NCBI GenBank assembly: GCA_965207755.1
Contig: OZ242297.1
Coordinates: forward strand, 2,108,001 to 2,172,000
DNA from: Aldehydirespirator sp028819505
Lineage (GTDB): Bacteria > Actinomycetota > Acidimicrobiia > Acidimicrobiales > Aldehydirespiratoraceae
Reading direction: 5' to 3'
Length of the DNA stretch: 64,000 nucleotides
Shown: positions 49,304 through 57,568 of the stretch, in pieces
Position numbering within the stretch: the first letter of the stretch is position 1
Layout of the letters: each line of letters opens with the position of its first letter
Notes under the pieces: generated by a model
What the model saw: only the letters and a program-made list of their open reading frames with translations
Told to the model about the DNA's origin: nothing
The model's database searches: none
Translations under genes and position numbers: made by a program

Positions 49304-52300
49304 GCTCGTCCGGCGTCGTTGGGGCTATATCGACGACCTCTGCCGTCAGAGTCACATGACCCGGCGCGGCCCGTCGCAGTACCTCAGCGAACTGTCGGAA
49401 GTCCGCTCCCCCACAGTCGATGGCGCCCGCCTGCGAAGCGGTCAGCGTCAGGCTGCCGGCCACCTCGGACGCGTCGTCCAGCGCCGCCCAGAAGGCTGAG
49501 AAGATCGGAGAACACGTCGCGGCGGGGCCCTCGAAGCGGAGTTTGACGGCGCCCGAGAGGTCCTTGAACTCGGCTGTGGCGTCGAGCGTCAGGCTCACGT
49601 CGAAACGGGCGAGTTGCGGCACGCACATCCCGAGAACTCGGAACGGCTGCACCCCTTGGCCCGGTTCGGCACTGACGCGAACCCCGACCTGCGACAGGTG
49701 CTGCGCCCCGGCGTCGCGCATGGCGTCGTCGAGCTTCTGCAATGCCGCTGCGGCACTCCCGTGAGCCTCCAGGACGCGTGGACCGGACCGGTCGCTACCG
49801 CGCCCACTGTCCTGGCCGCCGGCGGCCGGACCATCGCCCGACGCGGGGCCGGGCTGAGTCGGGCCGCCGGGCGGGTCTCGCCGGTCGGTGTCCGCAGGCG
49901 GCTCCGCCAGCAGGCCGAGCTGCCCGGCCCGATCGATTGTGTAGAGCATCACGTCTTCGGCGATGCGTACGCTGTTCGGCGGATCCTGTCGGGTGAACAC
50001 AGTTCCGGACGCGGCGTCGTGGCAGACCCAGGTGCCGTTGCGCACGCCGGCCGCGATCGCCTTGCCGATGAGGGCCGGGTCGAGGACCACGGCCTGGGAT
50101 GGATCACGCCACGGCGACCGTGCGAGCGCCTCCGTCGAGATCTCGCTGCCCTGGTCGAATCCCGACGAACGGGCCAGTGCGTCGGTGGCCGGCGGCGAGT
50201 CCCTGACCTTCGAGTAGTCGCGCAACAGCTTCAACACCCGGTCGGTCTGGGCGCCGCTGGCCTTGCCCTGGTCGGCGGGCGGCAACGGCAACAGGCGAAG
50301 CTGCACCCCGCCGTCGCTAGAGGCCCTCTCGGGGTACCAAACGTGCTGGTAGGCGCGGCTCAGGGCCATGCGCGACTCCAGCGCGGCGGTGGCCGCCAAC
50401 TCCTTTAGCCTATTGACGACCGCGGAGCTGAAGTCGCCCTTCTGCTGGCGGGCCACGACTCGCTTGGCGGCCAGCTCGAAGCCGATCTTCTCGCGGGCCG
50501 CGGCGATGTGCGCCTTCTCGGCCAAGACGAACACCAGGCCGTTGCGGTACGTCCTGTGCGTCTCGCCGGCACCGCTGCGGTCGGCGATCAGGCGCACCGG
50601 GCGAGGGGGCGCGGCCTCCTCGGGCTTGACGGCCTCGGCTGGACTGAGCACCACCAGTTGGAGCCGGGGCGCGTCGGCGATGTCGCCCGGCGCGGCCGGG
50701 AAGTGGACCGCGTGCAGCGACCCCGACGGCGCGAAGAGGTTGCGGACCTTGGACTCCAGTTCGTCGGTGATCTCCGAGTGCGAGACGTTGACCATCTCGG
50801 TGGCGACGATCTTGTTGGCGTTGGGCTCCACCCGGAAGCGCCACCTGCCGCTGTCGAAGTGCAGGTGCCAGGCCACCTTGAGCGCCTCGCGCAGCGCTTC
50901 GTCCAGCAGGGCCGGATCCTCGTGCGGGCGAAGCGTTCCCAGGCACACGTCGGCGGCGGTCGCGCCGTGGGACTCGCCGGCGATGCTGTGGCAGAACACG
51001 GCGGTGCAGGCGCGGCGGGCCATCTGCTCCTGCGGCCAGCGCCTCGAATCGACCGCGACAGCGTGGGCGCCCTCTCCAGCGAAGTCCGCAAGCGCGGGCG
51101 GGTCCATCTCGGCGCGGTTGATGCCTCCGGTGATGCACGAGCGAACCGCGGCCGACTGCAGGGGTAGGTCGCCGAGGTTGATCATCGGCACCGACGCGCG
51201 CCGCGCCGCTGGCTCGCTCCAGAGCACCGCCAGCGACTCGGCCAGCAGTTTGAGGGCCCCGCGGGCCCGCTGGAACCCCGGCAGCGGCCCGATCCGCTGG
51301 TCGAGGCAGGCGATCAGGGCCGGATGAAACGGATGGCAAGTCCTGATCCGCTCGCAGTACGAAGCCGGATCCTCACCCGCGGCGCCGAGCACCTGCGACT
51401 CGCGCTGCGCCAGTTCGGCGTAGAGATCCTTGAAGGCGACAAGCGCCTGTTCGACAGCAACGTTGTCGACGCGCTCGAAGAGGCGGCGGCGCAAGATGTG
51501 GCCGATCTCGTAGTCATCGGCAGGGCGACCAACCCCACCCTTCGAGCGCGCCATCACGTCATGGGCGGCCTCGCTGGCACCCTCCAACGACACGCTGGAG
51601 ATCGCCGCCGCGAGCTTGTCGGTGCGTGCCGAGAACGCGGCCGTGCCTGTGGCGAGCGTGAAGATCAGCCGCACCGCCGGCGCGGCGGTGGCCGCCTCGA
51701 ACAGCACCTTCAGCGCCTGGATGGTCGCCTCCTCCTGGCGGCGCACGTCGGGGTTCTGCGAACTGGCCAACTGGGCGAGGTGCAGCGCCAACTCGTCGAT
51801 GACGATCAGGGTCGGGCCCCGTTCGAAGGCGTCCATCCAGAGCTGTTTGCCGGGCGGGGTGCGCTCGCGGTCGCTGCGCTCGAAGCGCGACCACACCTCA
51901 GGTCCGAGCTGGCGGGCGACCTCGCCCCAGAACGTGTAGGTCGAGATTCCCGTTGAAGGGTCGTTCAGGCCGTTGACCGGATCAAGCCGGTCGCCGACCA
52001 CCGTGGCGACGGCGCACGGCCGATCGGGCAGCAACGATGGGTCGACGAAATCGGCGACGTTGGACGGCCGGGCACCCTTGGCCAGGTGCCAAAGCGCGAT
52101 CAGGCCGTGAGTCTTGCCGCCCCCGAACGAGGTCTCATAACGGTAGACCGCGTGCCGCGCGTCGGGATGGGGCTCCAGTGTCTCTGAAGCCCCCCCCCCC
52201 CCCGGTGGGTTGAGGCGGGAGAACGTGCTGGCCAGCAAGTCCTGGAGGCCACGTGTCGGGTAGGTCAGCGCGAAGAACTGGTCGGCGTCGGCGTAGGCCT

Positions 52301-52418
52301 CGTAGCCGGCCGCGCCCGTCACGACCTGGTCGAGCTGTGCCGCGAAGTGCTTGTCCTCCAGCCCGCCGCGCAGCACATCGGAGCGTGGCGTACAGGCGTC
52401 TCGAACGTCAGCGATCAC
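49290..52418 (-). CDS. DUF499 AAA-type ATPase of the defence cassette
   Basis: About 1040 residues of the DUF499/COG1483 family. DACTPRSDVLRGGLEDKHFAA marks the true N-terminus, so GTG 52418 is preferred to the ATG at 52565. Walker A is the family variant SFGGGKTHGLIALWHLA (about 96), Walker B TLIVIDELALHL (about 200), then LIFTLATGTAAF. A long C-terminal region has a Pro/Gly/Ser linker (about 880-930) and no recognised fold. A run of 14 G at 52190-52203 lies just before Walker A. It is the first gene of the minus-strand cassette and diverges from a retropepsin-like gene. Confidence 0.82.
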   Translation of the reverse strand: MIADVRDACTPRSDVLRGGLEDKHFAAQLDQVVTGAAGYEAYADADQFFALTYPTRGLQDLLASTFSRLNPPGGGGASETLEPHPDARHAVYRYETSFGGGKTHGLIALWHLAKGARPSNVADFVDPSLLPDRPCAVATVVGDRLDPVNGLNDPSTGISTYTFWGEVARQLGPEVWSRFERSDRERTPPGKQLWMDAFERGPTLIVIDELALHLAQLASSQNPDVRRQEEATIQALKVLFEAATAAPAVRLIFTLATGTAAFSARTDKLAAAISSVSLEGASEAAHDVMARSKGGVGRPADDYEIGHILRRRLFERVDNVAVEQALVAFKDLYAELAQRESQVLGAAGEDPASYCERIRTCHPFHPALIACLDQRIGPLPGFQRARGALKLLAESLAVLWSEPAARRASVPMINLGDLPLQSAAVRSCITGGINRAEMDPPALADFAGEGAHAVAVDSRRWPQEQMARRACTAVFCHSIAGESHGATAADVCLGTLRPHEDPALLDEALREALKVAWHLHFDSGRWRFRVEPNANKIVATEMVNVSHSEITDELESKVRNLFAPSGSLHAVHFPAAPGDIADAPRLQLVVLSPAEAVKPEEAAPPRPVRLIADRSGAGETHRTYRNGLVFVLAEKAHIAAAREKIGFELAAKRVVARQQKGDFSSAVVNRLKELAATAALESRMALSRAYQHVWYPERASSDGGVQLRLLPLPPADQGKASGAQTDRVLKLLRDYSKVRDSPPATDALARSSGFDQGSEISTEALARSPWRDPSQAVVLDPALIGKAIAAGVRNGTWVCHDAASGTVFTRQDPPNSVRIAEDVMLYTIDRAGQLGLLAEPPADTDRRDPPGGPTQPGPASGDGPAAGGQDSGRGSDRSGPRVLEAHGSAAAALQKLDDAMRDAGAQHLSQVGVRVSAEPGQGVQPFRVLGMCVPQLARFDVSLTLDATAEFKDLSGAVKLRFEGPAATCSPIFSAFWAALDDASEVAGSLTLTASQAGAIDCGGADFRQFAEVLRRAAPGHVTLTAEVVDIAPTTPDERAGS
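52190..52203. repeat. G14 homopolymer (C14 on plus) in the DUF499 gene, probable phase-variation tract
   Basis: The coding strand reads AACCCACC, 14 G, CTTCAGAG. With 14 G the frame is open. One extra G gives a TGA at 52135-52137, and one fewer a TGA at 52100-52102, both at or next to the Walker A motif. The product would be cut to about 95-106 residues. It is the longest homopolymer I noticed in the window. Confidence 0.85.
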
Positions 52419-52649
52419 GCCCGCCGGCCCCTGAGCACGAACGCGGAGCCTACGCAGGCATCGAACACGCCGCAAACGGTGCAACGCCTGCCCGACCGCC
52501 TCAGTGCCGTCTGGTTCGCCGGCGTGCGCAAGCCTCACCGCGGCCTCGAACGGCGCGACGTTCACGTCTCGGGCCGATATAGTGGAACTCCGTTATACTA
52601 TCTGTATCTTCAATGCGCTGATGCGATGATCGGCGGGAAGGAGAAGCCG

Positions 52650-53048
52650 ATGGGCGCAACTTACGCCACCGTGACGATCAAGAACCCGGCCGACCGCGCC
52701 CGGGCCTGGGCGGGCGAGTTCCTCGTCGACACCGGCTGCCACGACACCTTCGTGCCTCGCAGGCGCCTCGAGGCCATCGGCATCGAGCCCGAGGGCGCCG
52801 AGACCTACGAACTGGCCGACGGCAGCGCCGTGGAACTCGACGTAGCCGTGGCTCGCATCGAGGCGATGGGCCGCTTCGGCGGCCTCAACGTCGTCTTCGG
52901 CGACGATCACGCCGAGCCGCTACTGGGCGTGATCGCGCTGGAGACGCTCGGCGTCGAAATCGATCCGCGCAACGAGTGCCTGAGGCTGCTGCCCGCCAAG
53001 CGTGCCGTGACCCCGCGGCGGGTGCGCCGACGGGAACGCGGCGGCTAG
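52650..53048 (+). CDS. Retropepsin-like (clan AA) aspartic protease, copy 2
   Basis: The 132 residues include GEFLVDTGCHDTFVPRRRL with the DTG motif (about 29), AEPLLGVIALETLGVEID and a basic tail (AVTPRRVRRRERGG) that copy 1 lacks. The ribosome site GGAAGGAG is strong, three to four bases before GCCGATG. A -10-like TATACT lies at 52594-52599, but no clear -35 is seen; the 230 bases up to the DUF499 start are a shared divergent control region. Similar in sequence to 40405-40767. It may be an accessory of the adjacent cassette, by position only. Confidence 0.78.
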   Translation: MGATYATVTIKNPADRARAWAGEFLVDTGCHDTFVPRRRLEAIGIEPEGAETYELADGSAVELDVAVARIEAMGRFGGLNVVFGDDHAEPLLGVIALETLGVEIDPRNECLRLLPAKRAVTPRRVRRRERGG

Positions 53049-53058
53049 AACGCGCCGG

Positions 53059-53245
53059 CTAGAACTCGGCGGCGACCCCGACCGCCACCGCGTCGGCGTC
53101 GACCGTCGAGCCGTCCCGCAGGGTCGCCCGCTCCGCCCGGCCGCCGCCGGAGACGCTCTCCACGCCGCCGGCGGTGCGCGAGACCGACCCCGTGGCGGCG
53201 GTGGGCGTCGGCGCACACCCTGCCCGTCTCGCCGCCGAGCACGGC
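53059..53245 (-). pseudogene. Decayed 3' fragment of a ferredoxin-reductase gene
   Basis: On the minus strand VESVSGGGRAERATLRDGSTVDADAVAVGV matches VERISGDGRVERVTLSDGSTVDADVVVVGI of the intact reductase at 57483-58685. It then jumps directly to AAEF and a stop, the very end of that protein. The part before it is in another frame (CADAHRRHGVGL versus CAEVHRDHGVDL). It is thus a copy with a large internal deletion and a frameshift, in the same orientation as the intact gene. Confidence 0.75.
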
Positions 53246-53317
53246 GTGCCCCGCCGTGGGGGAGACCGCGGCGGGCTGCCGTCCCGCCCGACGATCACGT
53301 CGGCGACGCTCGGGCGG

Positions 53318-53752
53318 CGGGCCTTGATACGTGTAGAGATCGACGCCCTGATGTTTCACCTCTACGGCGTATCGCGTGACGATGCCGACTACATCATGGA
53401 CACGTTCCCGATCCTCAGACGCAAGGACGAGGAGGCACATGGGGAGTACCGCACGAAGCGCCTCGTCCTTGATCGCTACGACGCCATTACCGCAGCCTTC
53501 GAGGCTACCCACAGAACTCTCGCAGCCACCCCCAACGGCGCGAGGCCGCCTCTGGATCAGCCGAGCCTCACCACCTACAGCCGCCTCCTCGCCGACGCCC
53601 TCGACGACAACTACCAGACCAACGTCGATCCTCCACCAGCCCACCCCAGCCAAGCCCACCTCGCCTCAACCCGCCCCTCGTGGGCTGACAGCATTCTGAA
53701 CGTGCCTGGACGCTCTACCGATATCTTCCATTCTGAGAGGACAATCCGATGA
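53318..53752 (+). pseudogene. C-terminal remnant of an Eco57I/PglX-like DNA methylase
   Basis: RALIRVEIDALMFHLYGVSR, DADYIMDTFPILRRKDEEAHG and EYRTKRLVLDRYDAITAAF follow the characteristic C-terminus of large N6-adenine methylase/restriction proteins of the Eco57I or PglX type. Everything before it is missing; upstream sequence is the antisense of the reductase fragment. The frame then runs through a Pro-rich tail (VDPPPAHPSQAHLASTRPSW) to a TGA that overlaps the gajA ATG as ATGA. It is therefore coupled to gajA and shows that a methylase once headed this operon. Confidence 0.6.
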
Positions 53753-55506
53753 CGGACAGGAGCACAATCGTCGAGGATGCGGCTGCCGTCGACATTCGGG
53801 TGTCGCGCGTCGTAGTTCGAGGCTTCCGCTGCCTCCGCGAGGCCCGGCTCGATCTGTCCCCCGGAACTACATATCTGGTCGGCGAGAACAACTCCGGCAA
53901 GACATCGATCCTGTTGGCGCTTTGGTCTGCTCTCGGAAGCCGTAGACCGCTCGACGACGACCTGCGCCGAGAGGGCGACGGCACTCTGGCGGACGAGGCG
54001 GCGGTGGACCTGCTGCCGGTTCCCGCGAAGGGCCAGAGGTTCGCACCCCGGACCGCACAGGATCTGGTGCTTGTGCAGCGCGACCCGGCCACCGGCTCAG
54101 AGACCGTGGGGATCCGAACAACGTTCCTGCCCAGCCGCGAGGACCGTGTGCTCGCGACTCGTCGTTCGTTCCTCCAGCCCGACGAAGGCGGCGGCTGGCG
54201 GCCTGTCGTCGCGCCGGCCCTGCCACCGTCGCTGATGACCAGTCTCGAGGCGCACCTGTTGGAAGCCTCGCGGGACTTGGTCACAGAACTCGGCAACCGC
54301 AGGAGCGTGTGGGGCCGGGTGCTTGCGGACCTTCAAATCGATCAAGACCCCGAAGAGGGCGAGGGCCGGGCCGACCTTGAGCAGGCTTTGGCCGACATAG
54401 CCGCACGGATCCGCGATGCGAGTCCCGTCCTGAACGATCTGCAGTCGGACCTTGCCCGGCTCGCCGACGCCCAGGCCAGTATCGGCAGAGTCGAGTTGCA
54501 GCCGCTGCCTCTCCGTCTCGAAGAACTGGCGCGAGCCGCCGAAGTGGTGCTCAGCCAACACGACGAAGCGGCCCTGCCCCTGCGCTTTCACGGGCTCGGG
54601 AGTAGAAGCCTGGCCACGCTGCTGGTCTTTCAGACGCTGGCCAGGCTTCGGCTGGGGGCCGACCGGGGCGAGCCGCCGCACCTGTTGACGCTGCTGGAGG
54701 AACCTGAAGCGCATTTGCATCCTCAGGCGACCTCAGCGCTCCAGTCGTTGCTCGACCGCTTGCCGGGACAGCGTGTCGTCTCAACCCACTCTCCCCAGCT
54801 CGTGGCTCAGGTCGATCCAAGGGATGTCAGGATATTCCGACGATCAGGCCCAGACATCGAGATCCTCGGGCTGCCTCCTGAGACCGCCAAGCACGCCGCC
54901 CAACTCCGCCGATTCGTGGAGCGTCCGTTCGGCGAGGTCATGTTCGCCCGAGCCATCGTGCTGTGCGACGGCACATCTGAGCGGGGCGCGCTCCCGATTC
55001 TGCTGTCCGCCTACTTCGGCTGCCACCCAGCCGGCTTGGGCGTCTCCTTCATCGACTGCGAATCGATGAACCGAGAACAGCCCGGAAGAGTCATCCGGGC
55101 CGCACATGATCTCAAACTGCCATGGTTTGCCTTCACTGATCGAGACGATGCGGGAGAACTGGCGCTTGGCAGGATTGTGCGTCCAGGAACCTCCGACCCG
55201 CTGACACCAGAGTCGCCTGAAGTGATCATGAGCGGCGAGAAGCAGATCGAGCAGATGCTCATCGATGCCGGCTACACCCAGGAGATCGAACAGGTTGCGG
55301 CCGATAGCGGCATCGAGATCGGCTCAGGCAGGAAGCCGCACTTGAAGTTTCTTCGCGCCAACAAAGCATGGGCAGTCGAGCAGGTTGCCGCTAGAGCAAT
55401 GAAGGCGAACAGGACGCTCCCGGCCTGTATCGAAGAACTCGGTCAGAAGCTGGGGGCCGTCCTAGGGATCGGGCGGAGCGCCCCGAGTGATGCGGAGGAC
55501 GCATGA
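53749..55506 (+). CDS. gajA: GajA-like OLD-family ATPase/TOPRIM nuclease (Gabija)
   Basis: 585 residues. The N-terminal ABC-type ATPase holds VRGFRCLREARLDLSPG, Walker A VGENNSGKTSIL (about 47), the signature region, Walker B LLTLLEEPEAHLHP (about 315) and the switch STHSPQL. The C-terminal TOPRIM domain starts at AIVLCDGTSERGALPILL (about 405) and has a later acidic pair in FTDRDDAGE. GajA nicks DNA when nucleotide levels fall during phage infection. The gene overlaps gajB by ATGA. The pairing with a UvrD-like helicase, rather than the ATPase alone, supports Gabija over a lone OLD nuclease. Confidence 0.85.
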   Translation: MTDRSTIVEDAAAVDIRVSRVVVRGFRCLREARLDLSPGTTYLVGENNSGKTSILLALWSALGSRRPLDDDLRREGDGTLADEAAVDLLPVPAKGQRFAPRTAQDLVLVQRDPATGSETVGIRTTFLPSREDRVLATRRSFLQPDEGGGWRPVVAPALPPSLMTSLEAHLLEASRDLVTELGNRRSVWGRVLADLQIDQDPEEGEGRADLEQALADIAARIRDASPVLNDLQSDLARLADAQASIGRVELQPLPLRLEELARAAEVVLSQHDEAALPLRFHGLGSRSLATLLVFQTLARLRLGADRGEPPHLLTLLEEPEAHLHPQATSALQSLLDRLPGQRVVSTHSPQLVAQVDPRDVRIFRRSGPDIEILGLPPETAKHAAQLRRFVERPFGEVMFARAIVLCDGTSERGALPILLSAYFGCHPAGLGVSFIDCESMNREQPGRVIRAAHDLKLPWFAFTDRDDAGELALGRIVRPGTSDPLTPESPEVIMSGEKQIEQMLIDAGYTQEIEQVAADSGIEIGSGRKPHLKFLRANKAWAVEQVAARAMKANRTLPACIEELGQKLGAVLGIGRSAPSDAEDA

Positions 55507-57380
55507 GTCGGCGCGTCCCCCGATCCCTCACGCCCGACCAGGAGCGCGCCATCTCCGCGGAGGGAGCCGAGGTGCTCGTTGTCGCTCCGGCCGGCAGCGG
55601 CAAGACGGAGGTTCTGATCCGGCGCGTCATTCGAACGCTCGAGCGCAGCGCCGGCGAGTCGTTCCGCTTGCTCGTGGTGACGTTCACCGTGAAGGCAGCC
55701 GAGGAGCTGCGACGACGGGCCCGACAGGCTGTCGCCGACGAGTTGTGGCGCATCGACGCCGACACGATCCACGGCTTCGCGCTCGATTGGCTGCGCCGCT
55801 ACGGCAAGGAGGTCGGCGTCGGCCCCGATGTGGTGGTTCTCAGCGACGACACCGATCGTGCCTCCGTTGTCAGCATGTACCTCCAATCTGTGGGCCGCGG
55901 TGCGAGCGTCAGCAACGAATTGGACCATGACATGAGGTCGCTGCTCGAGGCGATCGACACCCATCGACTCCTGCTTGACGTCACGAAAGGTGAGGGCGAC
56001 TCGCGCCGTAACTACTTCGGAGTCGAACTAGGCGAATTGTCCGAGGCATATGAGGGGCATCTCAGAGACCATGGAGCCATTGACTTCCCGGGGATGCTGC
56101 TTGGCCTTCGCAGGCTCCTCGACGAGGACGAATGGGTACTAGGCCACTTTCGAACGCTGTATCGAGAGATCCTCGTAGACGAGGGACAGGATCTAACTGA
56201 GATCCAGGCGAGAATCCTGCGACGACTCGCGGGCGATGAAATCAGTCTGTTTGTCGTCGCGGATGACAAACAGTCGATACGGGGGTACGCCGGAGGTGCC
56301 TTCAAGCACGCCGAGCGGCTGGTGCCACAGGCAGCGGAAGCTCCACTCACCCTTCGCCACAATTTTCGCTGCGCGCAGAGAATACTGTGTGCCGCCGAGG
56401 CTTTATTGCATTCACTGCCGGAAGCTGACCGTAACGTGTTCTCTCCAGAGAACATGCCGCCGGGGAAGGTCGCCACAATCGCAATGCCGTCGCCCGAGAC
56501 TGAGGCCGAGCACATCGCCTCGTGGGCCTGTCGGCTCATAGAGTCTGGCCTGGACAGCGAGATCGCCGCTGACGGCGAAGACACTTCAGTGGCCCCCGAG
56601 GATATCGCCATATTCGGCCGAACTAGATGGACTCTGGCTCCTGCCGTGGATTCGTTGAAGGATCGAGGCATCGAACTGACGATCCAAACGGACTCCGGAG
56701 TGTTCCTGAAGGAACCCGAGGCCCGTCTGTTCGTCGATTGTCTCGCCCTTCGGCTGAACGACAACGATGCGCCCGCCGCTCGCCGAGCGTTCGAGGAGCT
56801 CCGCGAGTTGATGCCGCACCACGGCAGCGACGACCCATTGGAGGCGCTGAAGGGCGCCGACGACGAGTCTCTGAGAGCCTTAAGTGACCTAGTCGAGCGC
56901 TCAGCGAGGGGGCGAGACGACTTTGCGCGGGCGATGGATGCGCTGCCCGCCGCAGGGCAGGCGCACGGCTGGCAGGACGGAGCTCGCGCTCTCGGGGACG
57001 CATGGACGGACTACCGATCGAGGACGTCGGTGCAGGATCGTTCCCCCAAGGGATTCTTGGTGCATCTCGCGAGGACGCAGCGCACCCGGCCCACCGACCC
57101 GGGCGTGCGGCTGCTGACCATCGACCGTGCCAAGGGACTGGAGTTCAAGGCCGTCGCGCTGGTCGGGGCCCGCGAAGGGCTGATACCGCACTACCGATCC
57201 GATACGCCAGAAGAACGGAACGAGGACCGCCGCAGACTCTACGTGGCCATGACTCGGGCCTCTCGGGAGTTGCTGATCTCATGGCCGGCCACCACGTACG
57301 ACCGGTTCGGCCGCTTGCATGCTCAGACTCCATCCCGGTTCCTCGTCGAAGCGGGATTGGTGGAGCGCGCGTCTCGGTGA
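55503..57380 (+). CDS. gajB: GajB-like UvrD/Rep helicase (Gabija)
   Basis: Superfamily 1A helicase of 625 residues. Motif I is VVAPAGSGKTEVLIRRV (about 27-43), Ia VTFTVKAAEELRRRA, II LVDEGQDLTEIQ (about 224), III VVADDKQSIRGYAGG, IV LTLRHNFRCAQRI, V LLTIDRAKGLEFKAVALVGA (about 536) and VI RRLYVAMTRASREL (about 575). This domain set and its coupling to gajA match the Gabija helicase, which senses DNA termini and activates GajA. It ends with TGA overlapping a GTG of a short third frame. Confidence 0.85.
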   Translation: MSRRVPRSLTPDQERAISAEGAEVLVVAPAGSGKTEVLIRRVIRTLERSAGESFRLLVVTFTVKAAEELRRRARQAVADELWRIDADTIHGFALDWLRRYGKEVGVGPDVVVLSDDTDRASVVSMYLQSVGRGASVSNELDHDMRSLLEAIDTHRLLLDVTKGEGDSRRNYFGVELGELSEAYEGHLRDHGAIDFPGMLLGLRRLLDEDEWVLGHFRTLYREILVDEGQDLTEIQARILRRLAGDEISLFVVADDKQSIRGYAGGAFKHAERLVPQAAEAPLTLRHNFRCAQRILCAAEALLHSLPEADRNVFSPENMPPGKVATIAMPSPETEAEHIASWACRLIESGLDSEIAADGEDTSVAPEDIAIFGRTRWTLAPAVDSLKDRGIELTIQTDSGVFLKEPEARLFVDCLALRLNDNDAPAARRAFEELRELMPHHGSDDPLEALKGADDESLRALSDLVERSARGRDDFARAMDALPAAGQAHGWQDGARALGDAWTDYRSRTSVQDRSPKGFLVHLARTQRTRPTDPGVRLLTIDRAKGLEFKAVALVGAREGLIPHYRSDTPEERNEDRRRLYVAMTRASRELLISWPATTYDRFGRLHAQTPSRFLVEAGLVERASR

Positions 57381-57568
57381 CGGCAACGGCACCTTCATGG
57401 GCTCTGCTCGCTCGGCACCGCCATTGGGGGGAGGGGAGCCATCAGAATGAGGCGAGCCTGTATGAGCGGCTCGCCGCTGCAACTAGAACTCGGCGGCTAG
57501 GGCCTCGTCGAAGCCGGCCCGCTGCTCGATCAGGGCCCGGTAGCGCATCACGTGGCGGGGACGGTTGA
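57377..57568 (+). pseudogene. Truncated third gene coupled to gajB
   Basis: GTG 57377 overlaps the gajB stop as GTGA. The frame begins VTATAPSWALLARHRHWGEG and SHQNEASLYERLAAAT, which looks like real protein. At 57483 it runs into the antisense of the reductase gene's end and becomes Arg/Gly noise until 57568. The natural 3' part is gone. Family not recognised. Confidence 0.4.
57451..57475. terminator. Hairpin between gajB and the reductase gene
   Basis: GGCGAGC (57451-57457) and GCTCGCC (57469-57475) pair around 11 bases in the 102-base convergent spacer. It also encodes part of the truncated frame, so it may be chance. Confidence 0.3.

Noticed and set aside
42555..52418. Classical DISARM or BREX system
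   Set aside because: No DrmA/DrmB, BrxL, BrxC or PglZ homologue is present; the subunits fit the DUF499/DUF1156 type instead.
40405..53048. Retroelement or integrated retroviral-type element because of the retropepsin motif
   Set aside because: No reverse transcriptase, integrase or repeats of that kind; the proteins are the small bacterial clan AA type.
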